Source: Alcanivorax sediminis (lineage in GTDB: Bacteria; Pseudomonadota; Gammaproteobacteria; Pseudomonadales; Alcanivoracaceae). Taken from it: DNA of 64,000 nucleotides. Location: NCBI RefSeq assembly GCF_009601165.1, contig NZ_WIRE01000002.1:62001-126000 (forward strand), given 5' to 3'. This document shows positions 18,361 to 29,234 of the stretch, piece by piece. The notes below the pieces were generated by a model. It was not told the DNA's origin, made no database searches, and saw only the letters and a program-made list of their open reading frames with translations. Every line of letters begins with the position of its first letter. Within the stretch, counting starts at the first letter, position 1. A program made the translations under genes and the position numbers.

Positions 18361-19187
18361 CTATTAATTACTCTCGCCCACCGCTGCACTATAAAGTGCG
18401 CCGGCATGGCCTTGCCCGCCAGCTTGCCAATATCGGCTTTGGCAGAAGGCTTGGCGCGCCAGTGGTGAGGAGTCATGGTCAGCAGGTTTTGCAGTTCCTG
18501 CTCATCTGCGGGCGTCCATTCGAATGTGACTTCCTCGCTGTCGATCAGTGAGAAGCGGTCATCCAGAAACTTTCCGGCATCAAAGCCAGACTGGCGCACA
18601 TCTTCGTAGAGGGCCTCGCGCAGCGGCATCAAATGATGCTCGCCCGTGCCCACAACGATCAATTCGCCGCCAGGCTTCAGCACCCGTGCAATGTCATCGG
18701 TGAACAAGCGGGTGAACAGCACCACCACCCGCTGCATGCTCTGATCAAACAGCGGCAGCCGCGCGCCGCTGGCCACCAGCCAGGTTAATGCCTTGTTGCG
18801 TTTGGCCGCGGCATCAATGGCGAACTTGGAAATATCCACCCCGACACCCTGCTCAGCGCCAAGCTGACGGGCGAACCGTTCGGTATACCAGCCCTCGCCA
18901 CAGCCCAGGTCCAGCCAGTCGCCTTCGGGTTCCGCTGGCAGCTTGCTGAGCAGCATCTCAGCCAGAGGCTGGTAGCGGCCCAGCTCCAGAAATGCCGTGC
19001 GTGCCTGCACCATGTCCTTGTCATCGCCGGGTGAGCGGGAACGCCGGTGCTGGGCCAGCAACAGATTGGTGTAGCCGCGCCGTGCACGATCAAAACGATG
19101 CCCTGACTCGCACTGCCAGGTGCTGTCAGAGAGGGTGAGGATCTGGTCGCAGCTTGGGCATTTCAGTGTGGGCATGTTCATGATCAC
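18357..19187 (-). CDS. rlmA: 23S rRNA (guanine-N1)-methyltransferase RlmA-like
   Basis: 276 residues. An N-terminal zinc site is visible (C10, C13, C26, H30: CPSC...CESGH), followed by the conserved RRGYTNLLL motif and a SAM-binding LDLGCGEGWYTE stretch. These fit RlmA, which methylates G745 of 23S rRNA; in some bacteria homologues act at G748. The start overlaps the upstream coiled-coil gene by ATGA, so the two are coupled. ATG 19181 is an alternative start two codons in. Confidence 0.88.
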   Translation of the reverse strand: MIMNMPTLKCPSCDQILTLSDSTWQCESGHRFDRARRGYTNLLLAQHRRSRSPGDDKDMVQARTAFLELGRYQPLAEMLLSKLPAEPEGDWLDLGCGEGWYTERFARQLGAEQGVGVDISKFAIDAAAKRNKALTWLVASGARLPLFDQSMQRVVVLFTRLFTDDIARVLKPGGELIVVGTGEHHLMPLREALYEDVRQSGFDAGKFLDDRFSLIDSEEVTFEWTPADEQELQNLLTMTPHHWRAKPSAKADIGKLAGKAMPAHFIVQRWARVINS

Positions 19188-20314
19188 TTTGAGGAGAGCA
19201 GCAGTTCAGATCGCTGTAGTTGCGCCTCTGCGGCCAGGTCAGACAGTTCGGCACGGTATTGGGCAACGGTTTCTTCAAGGATGTCCGTGACGGCAGCATG
19301 GCTTTGGCTGAGTTGCTGCTGCGCGTTTTGATAAAGATCCTGAAGTTGCTTTTCCAGTTTCCGGGCAATGGCGGGCAGTGCCTGCTGGCTTCTCTCGATA
19401 AAGGCCAATTGCGCACGCAGCCGGGCTTGCTGGTTGCGGAGCCGGGTGATCTGCTGGCGAATTCGGACTTGTTCCTGCCCCAGATCATTCGGCACTACTT
19501 GCGCCATCAGCGCTGCCAGCTGAGCGTCCCCGGCTGCCACCTGCTGCAGAATGGATTGCTGTTGCTGCTGGTACTGGCCAAGAGTCTGGCTTAATTCACT
19601 GAGCTCGCTATTCAGTACATCGTGGCGTCGCCGCAGCGCCAGGACAGCGGTAACGGATTCCTTGAGCTGGCCAGTTTGTGCCAGCAAATTATGGCGGGGA
19701 TGTCGCAAGCTCCGTCGCAGCAGGGTTTTGCGAACGGCCTCATCAAGATGCGATGGGAAGATAATCGCCATCGGATCCAGCTCGCCGCTTTCCTGAAACA
19801 GGTCCAGTTGGCCAAGTGCGAAAAGGCTTTGCCGGCTGATTTCCGAATAGAGCGCGGCAGACAGTCCGGCGTTATTGTCCTGTGCATCATGTGCTGCACT
19901 GAGCAACCCGTTCAGTGTCGCTGCGCGGTAGGGAAAATGCTGGGCAGTACGCAAAAACCAGCTTCGGGCGTCGGCAGGCTGACCGGTTAGCCGATAGCTC
20001 TCAGCCATGAGCATACTCGCCTGCAAGGCTGCCGGGCTTTCGGTATTGATTTGTTTGAGAGTATTGCGTGCCTGCTCAAAGTCCTGTTGCTGCATCTGTA
20101 AGGCTGCCAATCGGAGCCTTAACTGGTTCTCGATGACAAAACGTTCAGCAGGTTTGAGGTGGCGGGCACCGTGCAGTGCGGCCTCCAGTTCCTTTTCGGT
20201 CGCGGCTGTCTGGCCTAGTGTTTTTAATGAAGACTCAATGGATGCGGCGCTCGCTTGCGAGTAAAGCATGATGGCAAAAAGCCATAGCGTCAGCCTCAGT
20301 GTGATCCGTTTCAC
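19184..20314 (-). CDS. Exported helical-repeat/coiled-coil protein of unknown function
   Basis: 376 residues with a cleavable signal peptide (hydrophobic run then SQASA at about 19-23). Residues 25-160 look like TPR-type helical repeats; residues about 210-360 are Gln/Leu-rich coiled coil. No enzyme motif seen. Likely periplasmic. It precedes and overlaps rlmA. The promoter region is shared with the divergent two-partner transporter gene, 131 bases away, but a functional link is not shown. Confidence 0.72.
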   Translation of the reverse strand: MKRITLRLTLWLFAIMLYSQASAASIESSLKTLGQTAATEKELEAALHGARHLKPAERFVIENQLRLRLAALQMQQQDFEQARNTLKQINTESPAALQASMLMAESYRLTGQPADARSWFLRTAQHFPYRAATLNGLLSAAHDAQDNNAGLSAALYSEISRQSLFALGQLDLFQESGELDPMAIIFPSHLDEAVRKTLLRRSLRHPRHNLLAQTGQLKESVTAVLALRRRHDVLNSELSELSQTLGQYQQQQQSILQQVAAGDAQLAALMAQVVPNDLGQEQVRIRQQITRLRNQQARLRAQLAFIERSQQALPAIARKLEKQLQDLYQNAQQQLSQSHAAVTDILEETVAQYRAELSDLAAEAQLQRSELLLSSK

Positions 20315-20445
20315 GCCAAGATCGTTCCCTGTTCACGTTTGTTTACCCAAAAGTGTAAGATGCGCGGCTGCGAATGAGGTCAGCGCTAATAACTCTAACT
20401 CAGCGTTGCTCGTTCCTATTGTGATCATTTAAGGCAAGGAAAGCC

Positions 20446-22128
20446 ATGTTGGGGGATAAAGCACTCTTTAGCGGTGGTGTGCTCGCTGCTTGCTGTTTCT
20501 TCGTTGGGGCCGTCAATGCGGAACCCAGCGCGCAGCAGCGCATGTTCGACCGTCTGCAAGAGCAGGAACGTCAGCGTCAGCAGCAGCACCTGGAAGAAAT
20601 GCAGGTGCCAGGGGAGGAGATCCCCCTGCAAGTACCCCTGCCCGAGGCGTCTGACGCACCAGCGCCCTGCTTTGCCATCGAGACCGTAAAACTGACCACG
20701 CTGGATGGTGAGGCGCACCCCTTTGGGCGCCGGATAACCAAGGTGGCCAGGCAGCCCCAGGGTAGCTGCATGACCATGCAGGACATCCAGACCCTGCAAG
20801 CCGTCCTATCCAATCTCCTCATCGATAAGGGGTTCATTACCAGTCGCGTACTGATTCCTGAGCAGGATGTGTCCACTGGCAGCCTGCTGCTCCTGATCGT
20901 GCCGGGCAGAGTAGAAGACTTTGAGGCGGTTGGGCTGTCCCGGCATATGCTGGAATGGGCTATTCCTGCGTCGGAGGGCGATCTCCTCAATCTCAGGGAT
21001 CTTGAGCAAGCGGTGGAGACCCTTGCCAGGCTGCCTCATCTCGATGCCAATATGGATCTGGCCCCCGGCGAGGAGCAGGGCGGAACGATCATCCTCGGGC
21101 AGGCGCAGTGGCCGCAGCGCTATCGGGGCACCCTGGTGCTGGATGAAGAGCACTACGGCGATATCACCCACGGCACCGCTCAGGCCGGCTTTGACTGGGG
21201 GGGCTTGCTCGGCGTTCCGGATCGCATTTCCCTGTCCCTGAATACCGACTTGGACACGGAGTTTTCAGATCAGGCCTGGGGCTCGGGTTTGAGTTATGAC
21301 ATCAGCCACGGTTACTGGAATCTGGCGTTAAGCTACAACCGCCAGGAGTATGAGAATACTATCGATGGGATTTTCCAGTCCTTCGAATCCGAGGGGGCGA
21401 CGGATACCAGCAGGCTGGAGCTGACTCGTACCCTCTACAGAAGCAACAAGGCGCGTTTCTCGCTTTCCTTGCTGGGCGCGTATTCCGACACTGAAAACCG
21501 CCTTGAAGATGCGGTAATTCGGGTCAGCAGTTACCACTTGCGTGCTTGGGGTGGCAGATTCAATGCCAAGTACCTGTGGGGTAATACCCAGTTGGCGGGC
21601 ACCTTTACCTATGAGCAGGGTAGAGGGTCAGGGCCGGCAACGATGTTGCCGGGGGATATCTCGATTGCCGATATCTCGCACACGAGATATCAGACATATC
21701 TTACAGCCAACCGCTTCATAAAACCGTTATATGGAGCTTTATCCATTCGGCTCAATGGGCAATACAGCGATGATATGTTGTTCCCGTCGGAACGGTTTTC
21801 CGTCGCTTCCAGTGCGGCGGTCAGGGGGTATCGGGATATTGCTCTTAATGGTAATTCCGCCATGGCGGCTGCCGTTCAATTTGATTTCTATCCTCCCATT
21901 ACCGGCCCTGTCTCGGTGACCCCGTTTGTTGCCTACGATTCAGGTGTAGTGCCTGGGAACAGCAATGAGCTGGGATTTGCACGCATTGACTCTGCAACTG
22001 CCGGGGCCCGGCTGGGTTTTCGCAGCCTGAACTTCACGACGGAAGTGTCATGGCCCATGGAACAGCATTCAACGGAACTGACAAACAGCGAGTACACGCT
22101 TCATGCCTCACTTTATGCCGAAATCTGA
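20446..22128 (+). CDS. Two-partner secretion outer-membrane transporter (TpsB/CdiB type)
   Basis: A 560-residue Omp85-superfamily transporter that exports TpsA exoproteins across the outer membrane. There is a signal peptide ending near residue 25 (VNA), a Gln-rich helix (residues about 28-50) as in FhaC helix H1, two POTRA domains (about 75-225), then a 16-strand-type barrel with the conserved VRGY motif of loop L6 at residues 459-462. Its 3' end overlaps the first exoprotein gene by 26 bases. The last ~163 codons are duplicated downstream before the second exoprotein, so this is the only intact transporter for both. Confidence 0.92.
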   Translation: MLGDKALFSGGVLAACCFFVGAVNAEPSAQQRMFDRLQEQERQRQQQHLEEMQVPGEEIPLQVPLPEASDAPAPCFAIETVKLTTLDGEAHPFGRRITKVARQPQGSCMTMQDIQTLQAVLSNLLIDKGFITSRVLIPEQDVSTGSLLLLIVPGRVEDFEAVGLSRHMLEWAIPASEGDLLNLRDLEQAVETLARLPHLDANMDLAPGEEQGGTIILGQAQWPQRYRGTLVLDEEHYGDITHGTAQAGFDWGGLLGVPDRISLSLNTDLDTEFSDQAWGSGLSYDISHGYWNLALSYNRQEYENTIDGIFQSFESEGATDTSRLELTRTLYRSNKARFSLSLLGAYSDTENRLEDAVIRVSSYHLRAWGGRFNAKYLWGNTQLAGTFTYEQGRGSGPATMLPGDISIADISHTRYQTYLTANRFIKPLYGALSIRLNGQYSDDMLFPSERFSVASSAAVRGYRDIALNGNSAMAAAVQFDFYPPITGPVSVTPFVAYDSGVVPGNSNELGFARIDSATAGARLGFRSLNFTTEVSWPMEQHSTELTNSEYTLHASLYAEI

Positions 22129-25100
22129 TCAGCAGCCGCCTGTTTTGCAACGCAGCCTGGGCTATGGTTTGTCATTGCTTTTGATCTGGCAGCCGATGCT
22201 GGTGGCCGCCGCAGACGCCGTGAGCCCAACGCACTCGACCAATGGCCGCCCCACACTGGATCAGGCCGCTAATGGCGTGCCCATCGTGAATATCCAGAAC
22301 CCCAATGGGCAAGGGGTCTCGCAGAATTTCTACAATGAACTCAATGTGGGAAGTCAGGGGCTGATTCTGAATAACAGCCAGCAGCTGACCCAGACACAAC
22401 TGGGTGGCTATATTGAGGGCAACCCTAACCTTACAGGTGGATCGGCCAACTTAATCCTGAATGAGGTCATCGGCACGAACCCCTCCAGTCTTAACGGCTA
22501 CATGGAAGTCGGTGGTGCCCGTGCAGACGTGGTGGTGGCCAACCCCAATGGTATTACTTGTAATGGTTGCGGTTTTATCAATACCAACCATGCCACCCTG
22601 ACTACCGGTACGGCGATCATGGAAGGCGGCAACCTGAGTGGTTTTGATGTGCAGGGCGGTAATATCCATATCGGTGAGAATGGGCTTAATGCGTCCAATA
22701 CGAGCCGTTTTGATCTGATTGCCCGTTCTGTAGAGGTGGCAGGTGAGCTGCACGCAGACCAACTGAATATTGTGACCGGCCAGCAAACGGTGAACCGTAA
22801 TACGCTGGAGGCCAGCAATGTCACTACCGATGGGGATAAACCGTCTTTTGCGATTGATTCCACTGCGCTGGGCGGCATGTATGCCAATCGCATTCGTCTG
22901 ATAGCCAATGAAGATGGCGTGGGGGTGAGGTTGGATGCGCCTGTCGCGGCCCAGAATGGGGATTTGGTGCTGACGTCGGATGGGAATATCCAGCACAGCG
23001 ATCTGGCTGCTGCTGGTGATATCTTAATCTCCGCAGAACAAGGCCAAGTTCATTCTCAGGGTGCAACACTCGCCAAATCTGACTTTTCTGTTACTGCAGA
23101 TGAGTATCTCAACGAGGGGGCAATCGTTGCAGAAAAGGGGGTTACTGTATCCGCTAATTCGGTGACAAATACCGGAACGCTGGGAGGGCGTGAGCATCTG
23201 AGCGTTAAAGCAGATTCGATTCTTAATGATGCAGGTGCTGCGCTACTTTCCAATAATAAAATATCGCTCGAAGCAAATAGTATTACTAATCGACTAGCGG
23301 ATATCTATACAACCGGGGATATATCAATAAGTGCTGCCAATAATGGAAGCGCTGATGTTGTCGAGAATAGATCCGGTCGAATAGAAGGGCTAGGTAATGT
23401 CAGTATATTTTCCGGTCAAGTTTTCAATATCAGAGATGTGCTTGACTGGGAAGATACCCTCTATGAAGGTAGTTTGACCTATACATGTCTGGAGTGCGCG
23501 AGGGAGCACTTCAATATGCGTTATACCCTGAACGAATATTTTTATCGTGAACTGGATGACGCGAGTACAGGTCGTAGTTTGTTGGTGGCGGGGAATGACT
23601 TGCTCGTCGGGGGGGATACGTTGGTCAACGAAGCCAGCGACATTCTTTCGTTCGGAAACATGACTCTCAATGTTGAAGAGCTGGAAAACGTGGGGCTGCA
23701 TTCTGGTGAATATGTACTGACAAATAATCGAACGATTATCGGCATCGCAGATGACAGGCATGTTGATTATGTTTTATGGGATGTGATGCCCTATAACAGG
23801 AACAACTACTCTGGAGGTGCAGAATACCGTGGTGCAGGAGCGAATCCTGCAGCAGAAATTATGTGGTTGGTGCCGAACAGGAATAACCCGAGTTACAACC
23901 CCGACAATCTGATTGACAGTGAAGATACCCAGCTATTCGGGTACCTGAAAGATGGTCAAGGCACCAAGCGGCCTCTTGAGTCCACCGAAATACTTGGGGC
24001 CAATATTATCTCTGGTGGAGATATGGATATTGAGGATTCCACCATTTTCAATGGGGATTTTGGGCATCGAGAGGAAGAGGGGCGTTCTGAAGAAGAGATT
24101 ATTGCTGTCCGTGATGGATCGGGGAGTTCCTATAATTACGATAGCTACTTTGATGGTGTAAATGGTGGTCTCTTCTCTATTGGTGATCCTGATCATCCAT
24201 ATCTGATTGAAACGAATCCCTTTTTTGCCAGTCAAGAAGGCTTGCTGGGCTCCGAGTACATGTTGGAAAGGCTGGCATGGGAGCCAGACAATGCTATTCG
24301 GTTATTGGGGGATGGCTACTATGAGCAGCAGCTGATACGTCAACAGATCATCGCGTCAACAGGGCGAGTGTTCCTTAGCAATGAATATACGAACGAAAAT
24401 GAACAGTACCGTTTTCTTCTTGAGAATGGCGCATTTGCGGCTGAAGAATTGCAACTTTCGGTAGGGGTGGCGCTAAGTCCTGAGCAGATTAATAAACTGA
24501 CTCAAGATATTGTATGGATGGTTGAAAAAGAGGTGGCGGGTGAGGTGGTACTGGTCCCGCAATTGTATTTGACTCCTCAAAGCATCGGTGTTGATGATAA
24601 CGGGGCATTGATCGCTTCAGGCGGTCATATGCTTATCGATGACAGCAGTATCTTTAATTCAGGAACCATTATCTATGGCGACAACGCTGACTGGAGCCTG
24701 AACGAAGGTGGCATGCAGAACGTAGGAGGAACCGTTACTGGTAATGGCTATTTAAATATCGATTCTGAAGGCGATGTCGTTAATGTCAGCGGTGTCTTGG
24801 ATGGGGATAAGGTCGCGATCAAAAGTGCCCGGAATATTATCAACCGTCGCTTCACTCGTCTGCACGAGCTTCAGGAGCAGGGGCGTCGTGAATGGTCTAC
24901 TGATATTGGCAAGGCTGCTGTTATAGGTGGGTCTGAGTCACTTGCGTTGCAGTCGGGTGGAGATATTGCTATCTCAGGGAGTCGCCTCGAAGGTGGCGAG
25001 ATCTCGCTTGATGCAGATGGAAATATTGTTGTCCAGACCGTTGAGAGCAAGTCCGGTCGGTCAGGCAGCTACCATGGAGGGGCGCTGTCTGAGTCAAGCG

Positions 25101-28100
25101 TAGCGCATCTTGGAAGCGAGATCAGTGCAACTATGGATATCGTGGCAGAAGCTGCTAACGATTTTTCAATCATTGGCTCAAATATTTCCAGTGATGGAAC
25201 CATTAGTTTGTCTTCAGGCGATGACATGCTTATTGCAGCTGCACAGAACAGCAATAGCTATGATTTTCGTGTTCGCCATGATGGCGAAACCAGCCATAAC
25301 ATCCAACGTAGTGTCCGTCAGCAGGGAAGTGAAATTAATGGTGGTGGCAATGTCTCCCTGTCCGCAGGAAACAATTTGACGGCAATAGCCAGCCTCCTTA
25401 AATCGGATGAAGATCTGTCGCTGATGGCGAAAGGTGATCTAGCCCTGTTGGCGGCGAATGATTCTGACTACAGCTATAGCTATGAGGAAAATGATAGCAG
25501 TTTTGACAGAAGCAGAACTCTAGAAATTGAAAATAGAAGCCAGCGTCAGGTTGGAAGCCTGCTCCAGGCGGGTGGGCAATTATCCCTGAAGACGGAGACG
25601 GGGAATATCGATCTTGTTGCTTCAAATGGCTACGGCGCTGAAGGAGTGAGTGCAGAGTCTGGAGGGAGCATCAACATCATATCCGGTGTAAGCAGTGAAT
25701 TTTCACGCACTCAGGTTACTGACAAAAATCTGGCTAGAGTAAAAACTCGTGATACAGGGAGCATCAACCAAACCCTGGCTCAGGCTGGTCTGACTTCCGG
25801 GGCGGACCTGTCTCTGAATGCGCAAGATGACGTGACCTTGGGCGCGGCCCAGCTCGAGGCTCAGGGGAATCTCACCATTGGCGAAGCCGCGTTCGCAAAA
25901 GATGAAAATGGTGCGCTCAAGCTGGATGAGAATGGCCACCCAATCATTGAGCGAGGAAGTATCGACAACCTCAATATTGGTACTGTGACACTGGAGAATG
26001 AAAGTTGGAGTGTGAGAACGCGTGAGCTACGCGGACCAGTAAAAGATCTGGCAAAGGTGAGCTCAGCGATGATCGGACTCGGTGCCCTTTACATGCCGGG
26101 TTTGGCTCTGGCGGGTAAAGAGAGCGAAATTGAGTTGTCGGAGCATGTCGAAAGCCGAGTTCAGCAGAGCAGACAGGTTGGAAGCAGCTTGCAGGCAGAG
26201 AATGTTCAGCTATCGGCACAGAATGACATTGCGGTAACAGGTTCCAGCATCGCCGCTGATCAAGAAAGTGGAAGAGTCGTCGTATTGGCAGAAAACATTC
26301 TGCTGGATACGGCAGTTACAGACACCACCACCACCCAGCGGGATGTCACCGAAACAGCTTCCAGCATTGATCCTTCCCTGAAAGAAGATGAAATCAGCCT
26401 TGGCGGGTTAAGGCTGACGGAGCTTGAGCAAGCCACTGTTATCAGAGATATCAATCACACTGGCAGCAGTATCAGCGCAAACCAGATTTTCCTTGAAGCC
26501 GAAGGTGGTATCACCCTCATCAATGCAGACCTGTATGCGACAGGGGAAGATGGAACCCTTTCGCTGACCGGGGAAGAGATCAATATCACGGGGGTGCAGG
26601 ATGAGCGAACCGTCAGTGAAACGCTTACCGAAAAGACTAGCGAGCTGACATTGAGCGTGCGCAATGCCTATCTGGATGCTGCCTATGCCGTTAAGCGAAT
26701 CGATGAGGCTGCTAAAGCAGTAGACGATGCGAAAGATTCTCTGAAAGACGCCGAGAGAAGGGTAGAGCGTGGCGAGTTGGCGAAGGAGGCACTGGAGGAT
26801 TACAGGGTTATGCTTGCCGCTGCCTCCGCAAACTTTGTTCAAGTTGAATTGGGCGTCATGCAGGCCTTGGCTGCCGGTGCAACCACAGCAGGCACGGGTT
26901 TCTATGCCAGTGCTAGTGCCCAACATTCAGAAACGACCTCATCCAGTTTCTCGAACGAGAAGACTTGGCAAGGCAGTAGCTTGTCTGCATCTGCGATGAG
27001 TATCAATGCCGATAAGGCGAACATCATCGGTAGTGATATTAATGCGGGCCTCTTGGTGCTTGATGCCACCGATATCTTGATCGGTGCTGGAACCAATGAG
27101 CAAAGCAGCAGTTACCAACAAGAAACCCAGACTGCCGGCTTCAGTGTCAGTGGCAGCGGGGCGGGTAGCTGGAATGCCAATGTCGGTTTTAATGAAGCGG
27201 ACTCTCAAAGTCAGGCTACCCAGTACGTTAATAGCCAGCTCAATGTGGGCCACCTGGCCAGTAACAGTGAGAGCCTGACGGTGAAAGGTGGCCTTATCAC
27301 CGCCAACTCTGCTGAAATCGAAACCGGAGCACTACATATTGAAAGTCTGCAAGATACCTACAGCAGCAGCAACAGCAGCATGGGAGCAAATCTTGGGATC
27401 GCTGGTGCTGGAAACGAGAGAAAACCCGCTAGCGGCAGCGCGGGTTTTAACATGGCAGAAGGAAGCAGCGAAGGCGCGCGCACCAATCAGCAAAGTGCCA
27501 TTCTGGTGGCAGATGGCGAAAACAGCCGGGTCACGGCCAGGGACACTACCCTGATCGGTGGCATGATCGCCAATGCCAGCTATGAAGAAAGTGCTGAGGC
27601 TGGTGAGCTGGCGTTAGTGGACCATGGCAATCTGAATTTTACTACGGAAACATTAACGGTCGAAGATCTGCGCGATTACAGTAAGAGTGAACAGCAGGGT
27701 GTTGGGCTGCAGGTAAGTAATGTTGGTAAGCAAGAATATGAAGGGACGCGAGAAGATCTAAAGGGCAAGGAGCAGACAACCGGAACAACGACAGTCAGTC
27801 TCCAGAATTCGGGGAGCCGCATGGAAGGTCAGACCCTGGCCACGATTGGGGCGGGTAATATCACCGTTGGTGGAGTGAGTCTGGATGATCATGCTGACTA
27901 TGCCATTTTGAATCGTGATATCAATGAGTCGCAAGTGGTGACGCTTGATCAGCAGACTGGGGCGCTGGACCTCGGTGTGACGGTAGATCATCGTCTTTTC
28001 AGCGAAGTGGGTCGGGCCGAGATTGTGGAGCAACAATTAAACTCAGGAACCAATGCTCAGATAGTGATTAGCGGAGTAGGCGGTGAGATAAGCCGTGGTG

Positions 28101-29173
28101 TAGACCTTGGTGTACGCATCTCGGGTGTAGATAACCCCACGGTGATGAGAGAGATAATCAATAAAAGAATCGGAGCATGGGGAATCCTGCCCACCGCACA
28201 GAACTATGGCGGGCTTTTGGCACAGTTACCAGGCCAGTTATTGCCTGGGAGAGATGCACACCAACAACAGATGGTGATTGCTTCGGCAGACAATCCCTAT
28301 ATGCTGGCCAATCCGGAATTGGGCTGGGTGCCGATTTCAGAAACGCCTGGTTATCATTTGATGAATTCTGCGCAGCAAGCAAAGCTGGCAGGGACAATGG
28401 TTAGCACGAACCCGCTGGCGATTGCTGCGGGAACGGCTACTTATCAGAATTCTACAAACGGCATGCTAAATACCCCTGCGCTGGCCTCGTACAACGCTGT
28501 GACGCAAACCCATGACCTGTTAAGCAATCCTGAGCAGTCGGTATTGGTGACACTGAATTACAACCCGTCACGAGGTGTGATTGCTGATGCTTTTGAAAGC
28601 TTTCAAGACGTACTGTCGATCGAATTCGGCCAATCATGGATGGCGACAAATGTGGCGGTTGATACGGGCATATTTGCGAATCAGGTGATGCTGGCCAGAG
28701 GAGATGATCATGCAAATTTTGCCAACCACTCACAGGGTAACTTGCTGAACTACTCAGGTTTGCTCGCGGTAGGGCTCTCCAAGAATATCGTGTTCGGCCC
28801 AGCAGCTAATCCAAACTTCACCTGGAATATGTTCGGCTCCCCGGTGAATGCGGACCAATTCAATGACTTCCTCCACAGTAACGGCATGCTGCTTAGTAGC
28901 TCCTCTGTTAATAGCGGTGATTTTGTAGGGCAAGGCTTGGGTGGAAATCATGGGCTATATGTCCATGGTAGGGATGGCCAGAGTTTTAATGTGGTGCAAA
29001 ATTTCGACCCTATCTCTCAAAAATTGGTGGTTAATTGGGTGACGGCGATGCGGCTTGATCAGACGCAAAACCAACCAGGTTGGGGGAGTGTGGGGGCCCT
29101 CTTTGCTGGAGATGGATCATCGCCGCACTCAAATTACAGTTGTGTTACTCGATGTGGAGCGCAAGCTCCATAA
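22103..29173 (+). CDS. Filamentous hemagglutinin/CdiA-family exoprotein 1 with candidate hydrolase C-terminus
   Basis: 2356 residues. Signal peptide to about residue 37; TPS secretion domain to about 270 with GNPNL, NPNGI and CNGCGF motifs; long beta-helix repeats; a typical LSVGVALSPEQINKLTQDIVW block near residue 800; and a helical insert around 1510-1600. The pre-C-terminal region has the family block VDHRLFSE. The last ~200 residues look like a serine-hydrolase tip: candidate triad Ser2210 (NHSQGN), Asp2273 (NSGDFVG), His2283 (GGNHG). No VENN motif, and no immunity gene fits before the terminator 62 bases on. Start could also be ATG 22115. The toxin role is inferred. Confidence 0.88.
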   Translation: MPHFMPKSDQQPPVLQRSLGYGLSLLLIWQPMLVAAADAVSPTHSTNGRPTLDQAANGVPIVNIQNPNGQGVSQNFYNELNVGSQGLILNNSQQLTQTQLGGYIEGNPNLTGGSANLILNEVIGTNPSSLNGYMEVGGARADVVVANPNGITCNGCGFINTNHATLTTGTAIMEGGNLSGFDVQGGNIHIGENGLNASNTSRFDLIARSVEVAGELHADQLNIVTGQQTVNRNTLEASNVTTDGDKPSFAIDSTALGGMYANRIRLIANEDGVGVRLDAPVAAQNGDLVLTSDGNIQHSDLAAAGDILISAEQGQVHSQGATLAKSDFSVTADEYLNEGAIVAEKGVTVSANSVTNTGTLGGREHLSVKADSILNDAGAALLSNNKISLEANSITNRLADIYTTGDISISAANNGSADVVENRSGRIEGLGNVSIFSGQVFNIRDVLDWEDTLYEGSLTYTCLECAREHFNMRYTLNEYFYRELDDASTGRSLLVAGNDLLVGGDTLVNEASDILSFGNMTLNVEELENVGLHSGEYVLTNNRTIIGIADDRHVDYVLWDVMPYNRNNYSGGAEYRGAGANPAAEIMWLVPNRNNPSYNPDNLIDSEDTQLFGYLKDGQGTKRPLESTEILGANIISGGDMDIEDSTIFNGDFGHREEEGRSEEEIIAVRDGSGSSYNYDSYFDGVNGGLFSIGDPDHPYLIETNPFFASQEGLLGSEYMLERLAWEPDNAIRLLGDGYYEQQLIRQQIIASTGRVFLSNEYTNENEQYRFLLENGAFAAEELQLSVGVALSPEQINKLTQDIVWMVEKEVAGEVVLVPQLYLTPQSIGVDDNGALIASGGHMLIDDSSIFNSGTIIYGDNADWSLNEGGMQNVGGTVTGNGYLNIDSEGDVVNVSGVLDGDKVAIKSARNIINRRFTRLHELQEQGRREWSTDIGKAAVIGGSESLALQSGGDIAISGSRLEGGEISLDADGNIVVQTVESKSGRSGSYHGGALSESSVAHLGSEISATMDIVAEAANDFSIIGSNISSDGTISLSSGDDMLIAAAQNSNSYDFRVRHDGETSHNIQRSVRQQGSEINGGGNVSLSAGNNLTAIASLLKSDEDLSLMAKGDLALLAANDSDYSYSYEENDSSFDRSRTLEIENRSQRQVGSLLQAGGQLSLKTETGNIDLVASNGYGAEGVSAESGGSINIISGVSSEFSRTQVTDKNLARVKTRDTGSINQTLAQAGLTSGADLSLNAQDDVTLGAAQLEAQGNLTIGEAAFAKDENGALKLDENGHPIIERGSIDNLNIGTVTLENESWSVRTRELRGPVKDLAKVSSAMIGLGALYMPGLALAGKESEIELSEHVESRVQQSRQVGSSLQAENVQLSAQNDIAVTGSSIAADQESGRVVVLAENILLDTAVTDTTTTQRDVTETASSIDPSLKEDEISLGGLRLTELEQATVIRDINHTGSSISANQIFLEAEGGITLINADLYATGEDGTLSLTGEEINITGVQDERTVSETLTEKTSELTLSVRNAYLDAAYAVKRIDEAAKAVDDAKDSLKDAERRVERGELAKEALEDYRVMLAAASANFVQVELGVMQALAAGATTAGTGFYASASAQHSETTSSSFSNEKTWQGSSLSASAMSINADKANIIGSDINAGLLVLDATDILIGAGTNEQSSSYQQETQTAGFSVSGSGAGSWNANVGFNEADSQSQATQYVNSQLNVGHLASNSESLTVKGGLITANSAEIETGALHIESLQDTYSSSNSSMGANLGIAGAGNERKPASGSAGFNMAEGSSEGARTNQQSAILVADGENSRVTARDTTLIGGMIANASYEESAEAGELALVDHGNLNFTTETLTVEDLRDYSKSEQQGVGLQVSNVGKQEYEGTREDLKGKEQTTGTTTVSLQNSGSRMEGQTLATIGAGNITVGGVSLDDHADYAILNRDINESQVVTLDQQTGALDLGVTVDHRLFSEVGRAEIVEQQLNSGTNAQIVISGVGGEISRGVDLGVRISGVDNPTVMREIINKRIGAWGILPTAQNYGGLLAQLPGQLLPGRDAHQQQMVIASADNPYMLANPELGWVPISETPGYHLMNSAQQAKLAGTMVSTNPLAIAAGTATYQNSTNGMLNTPALASYNAVTQTHDLLSNPEQSVLVTLNYNPSRGVIADAFESFQDVLSIEFGQSWMATNVAVDTGIFANQVMLARGDDHANFANHSQGNLLNYSGLLAVGLSKNIVFGPAANPNFTWNMFGSPVNADQFNDFLHSNGMLLSSSSVNSGDFVGQGLGGNHGLYVHGRDGQSFNVVQNFDPISQKLVVNWVTAMRLDQTQNQPGWGSVGALFAGDGSSPHSNYSCVTRCGAQAP

Positions 29174-29234
29174 TGAAATAATCATGGGAACATGGGCTCA
29201 CCTTGGAGTTAGCTCTATTTTTACTCAAAACCTG

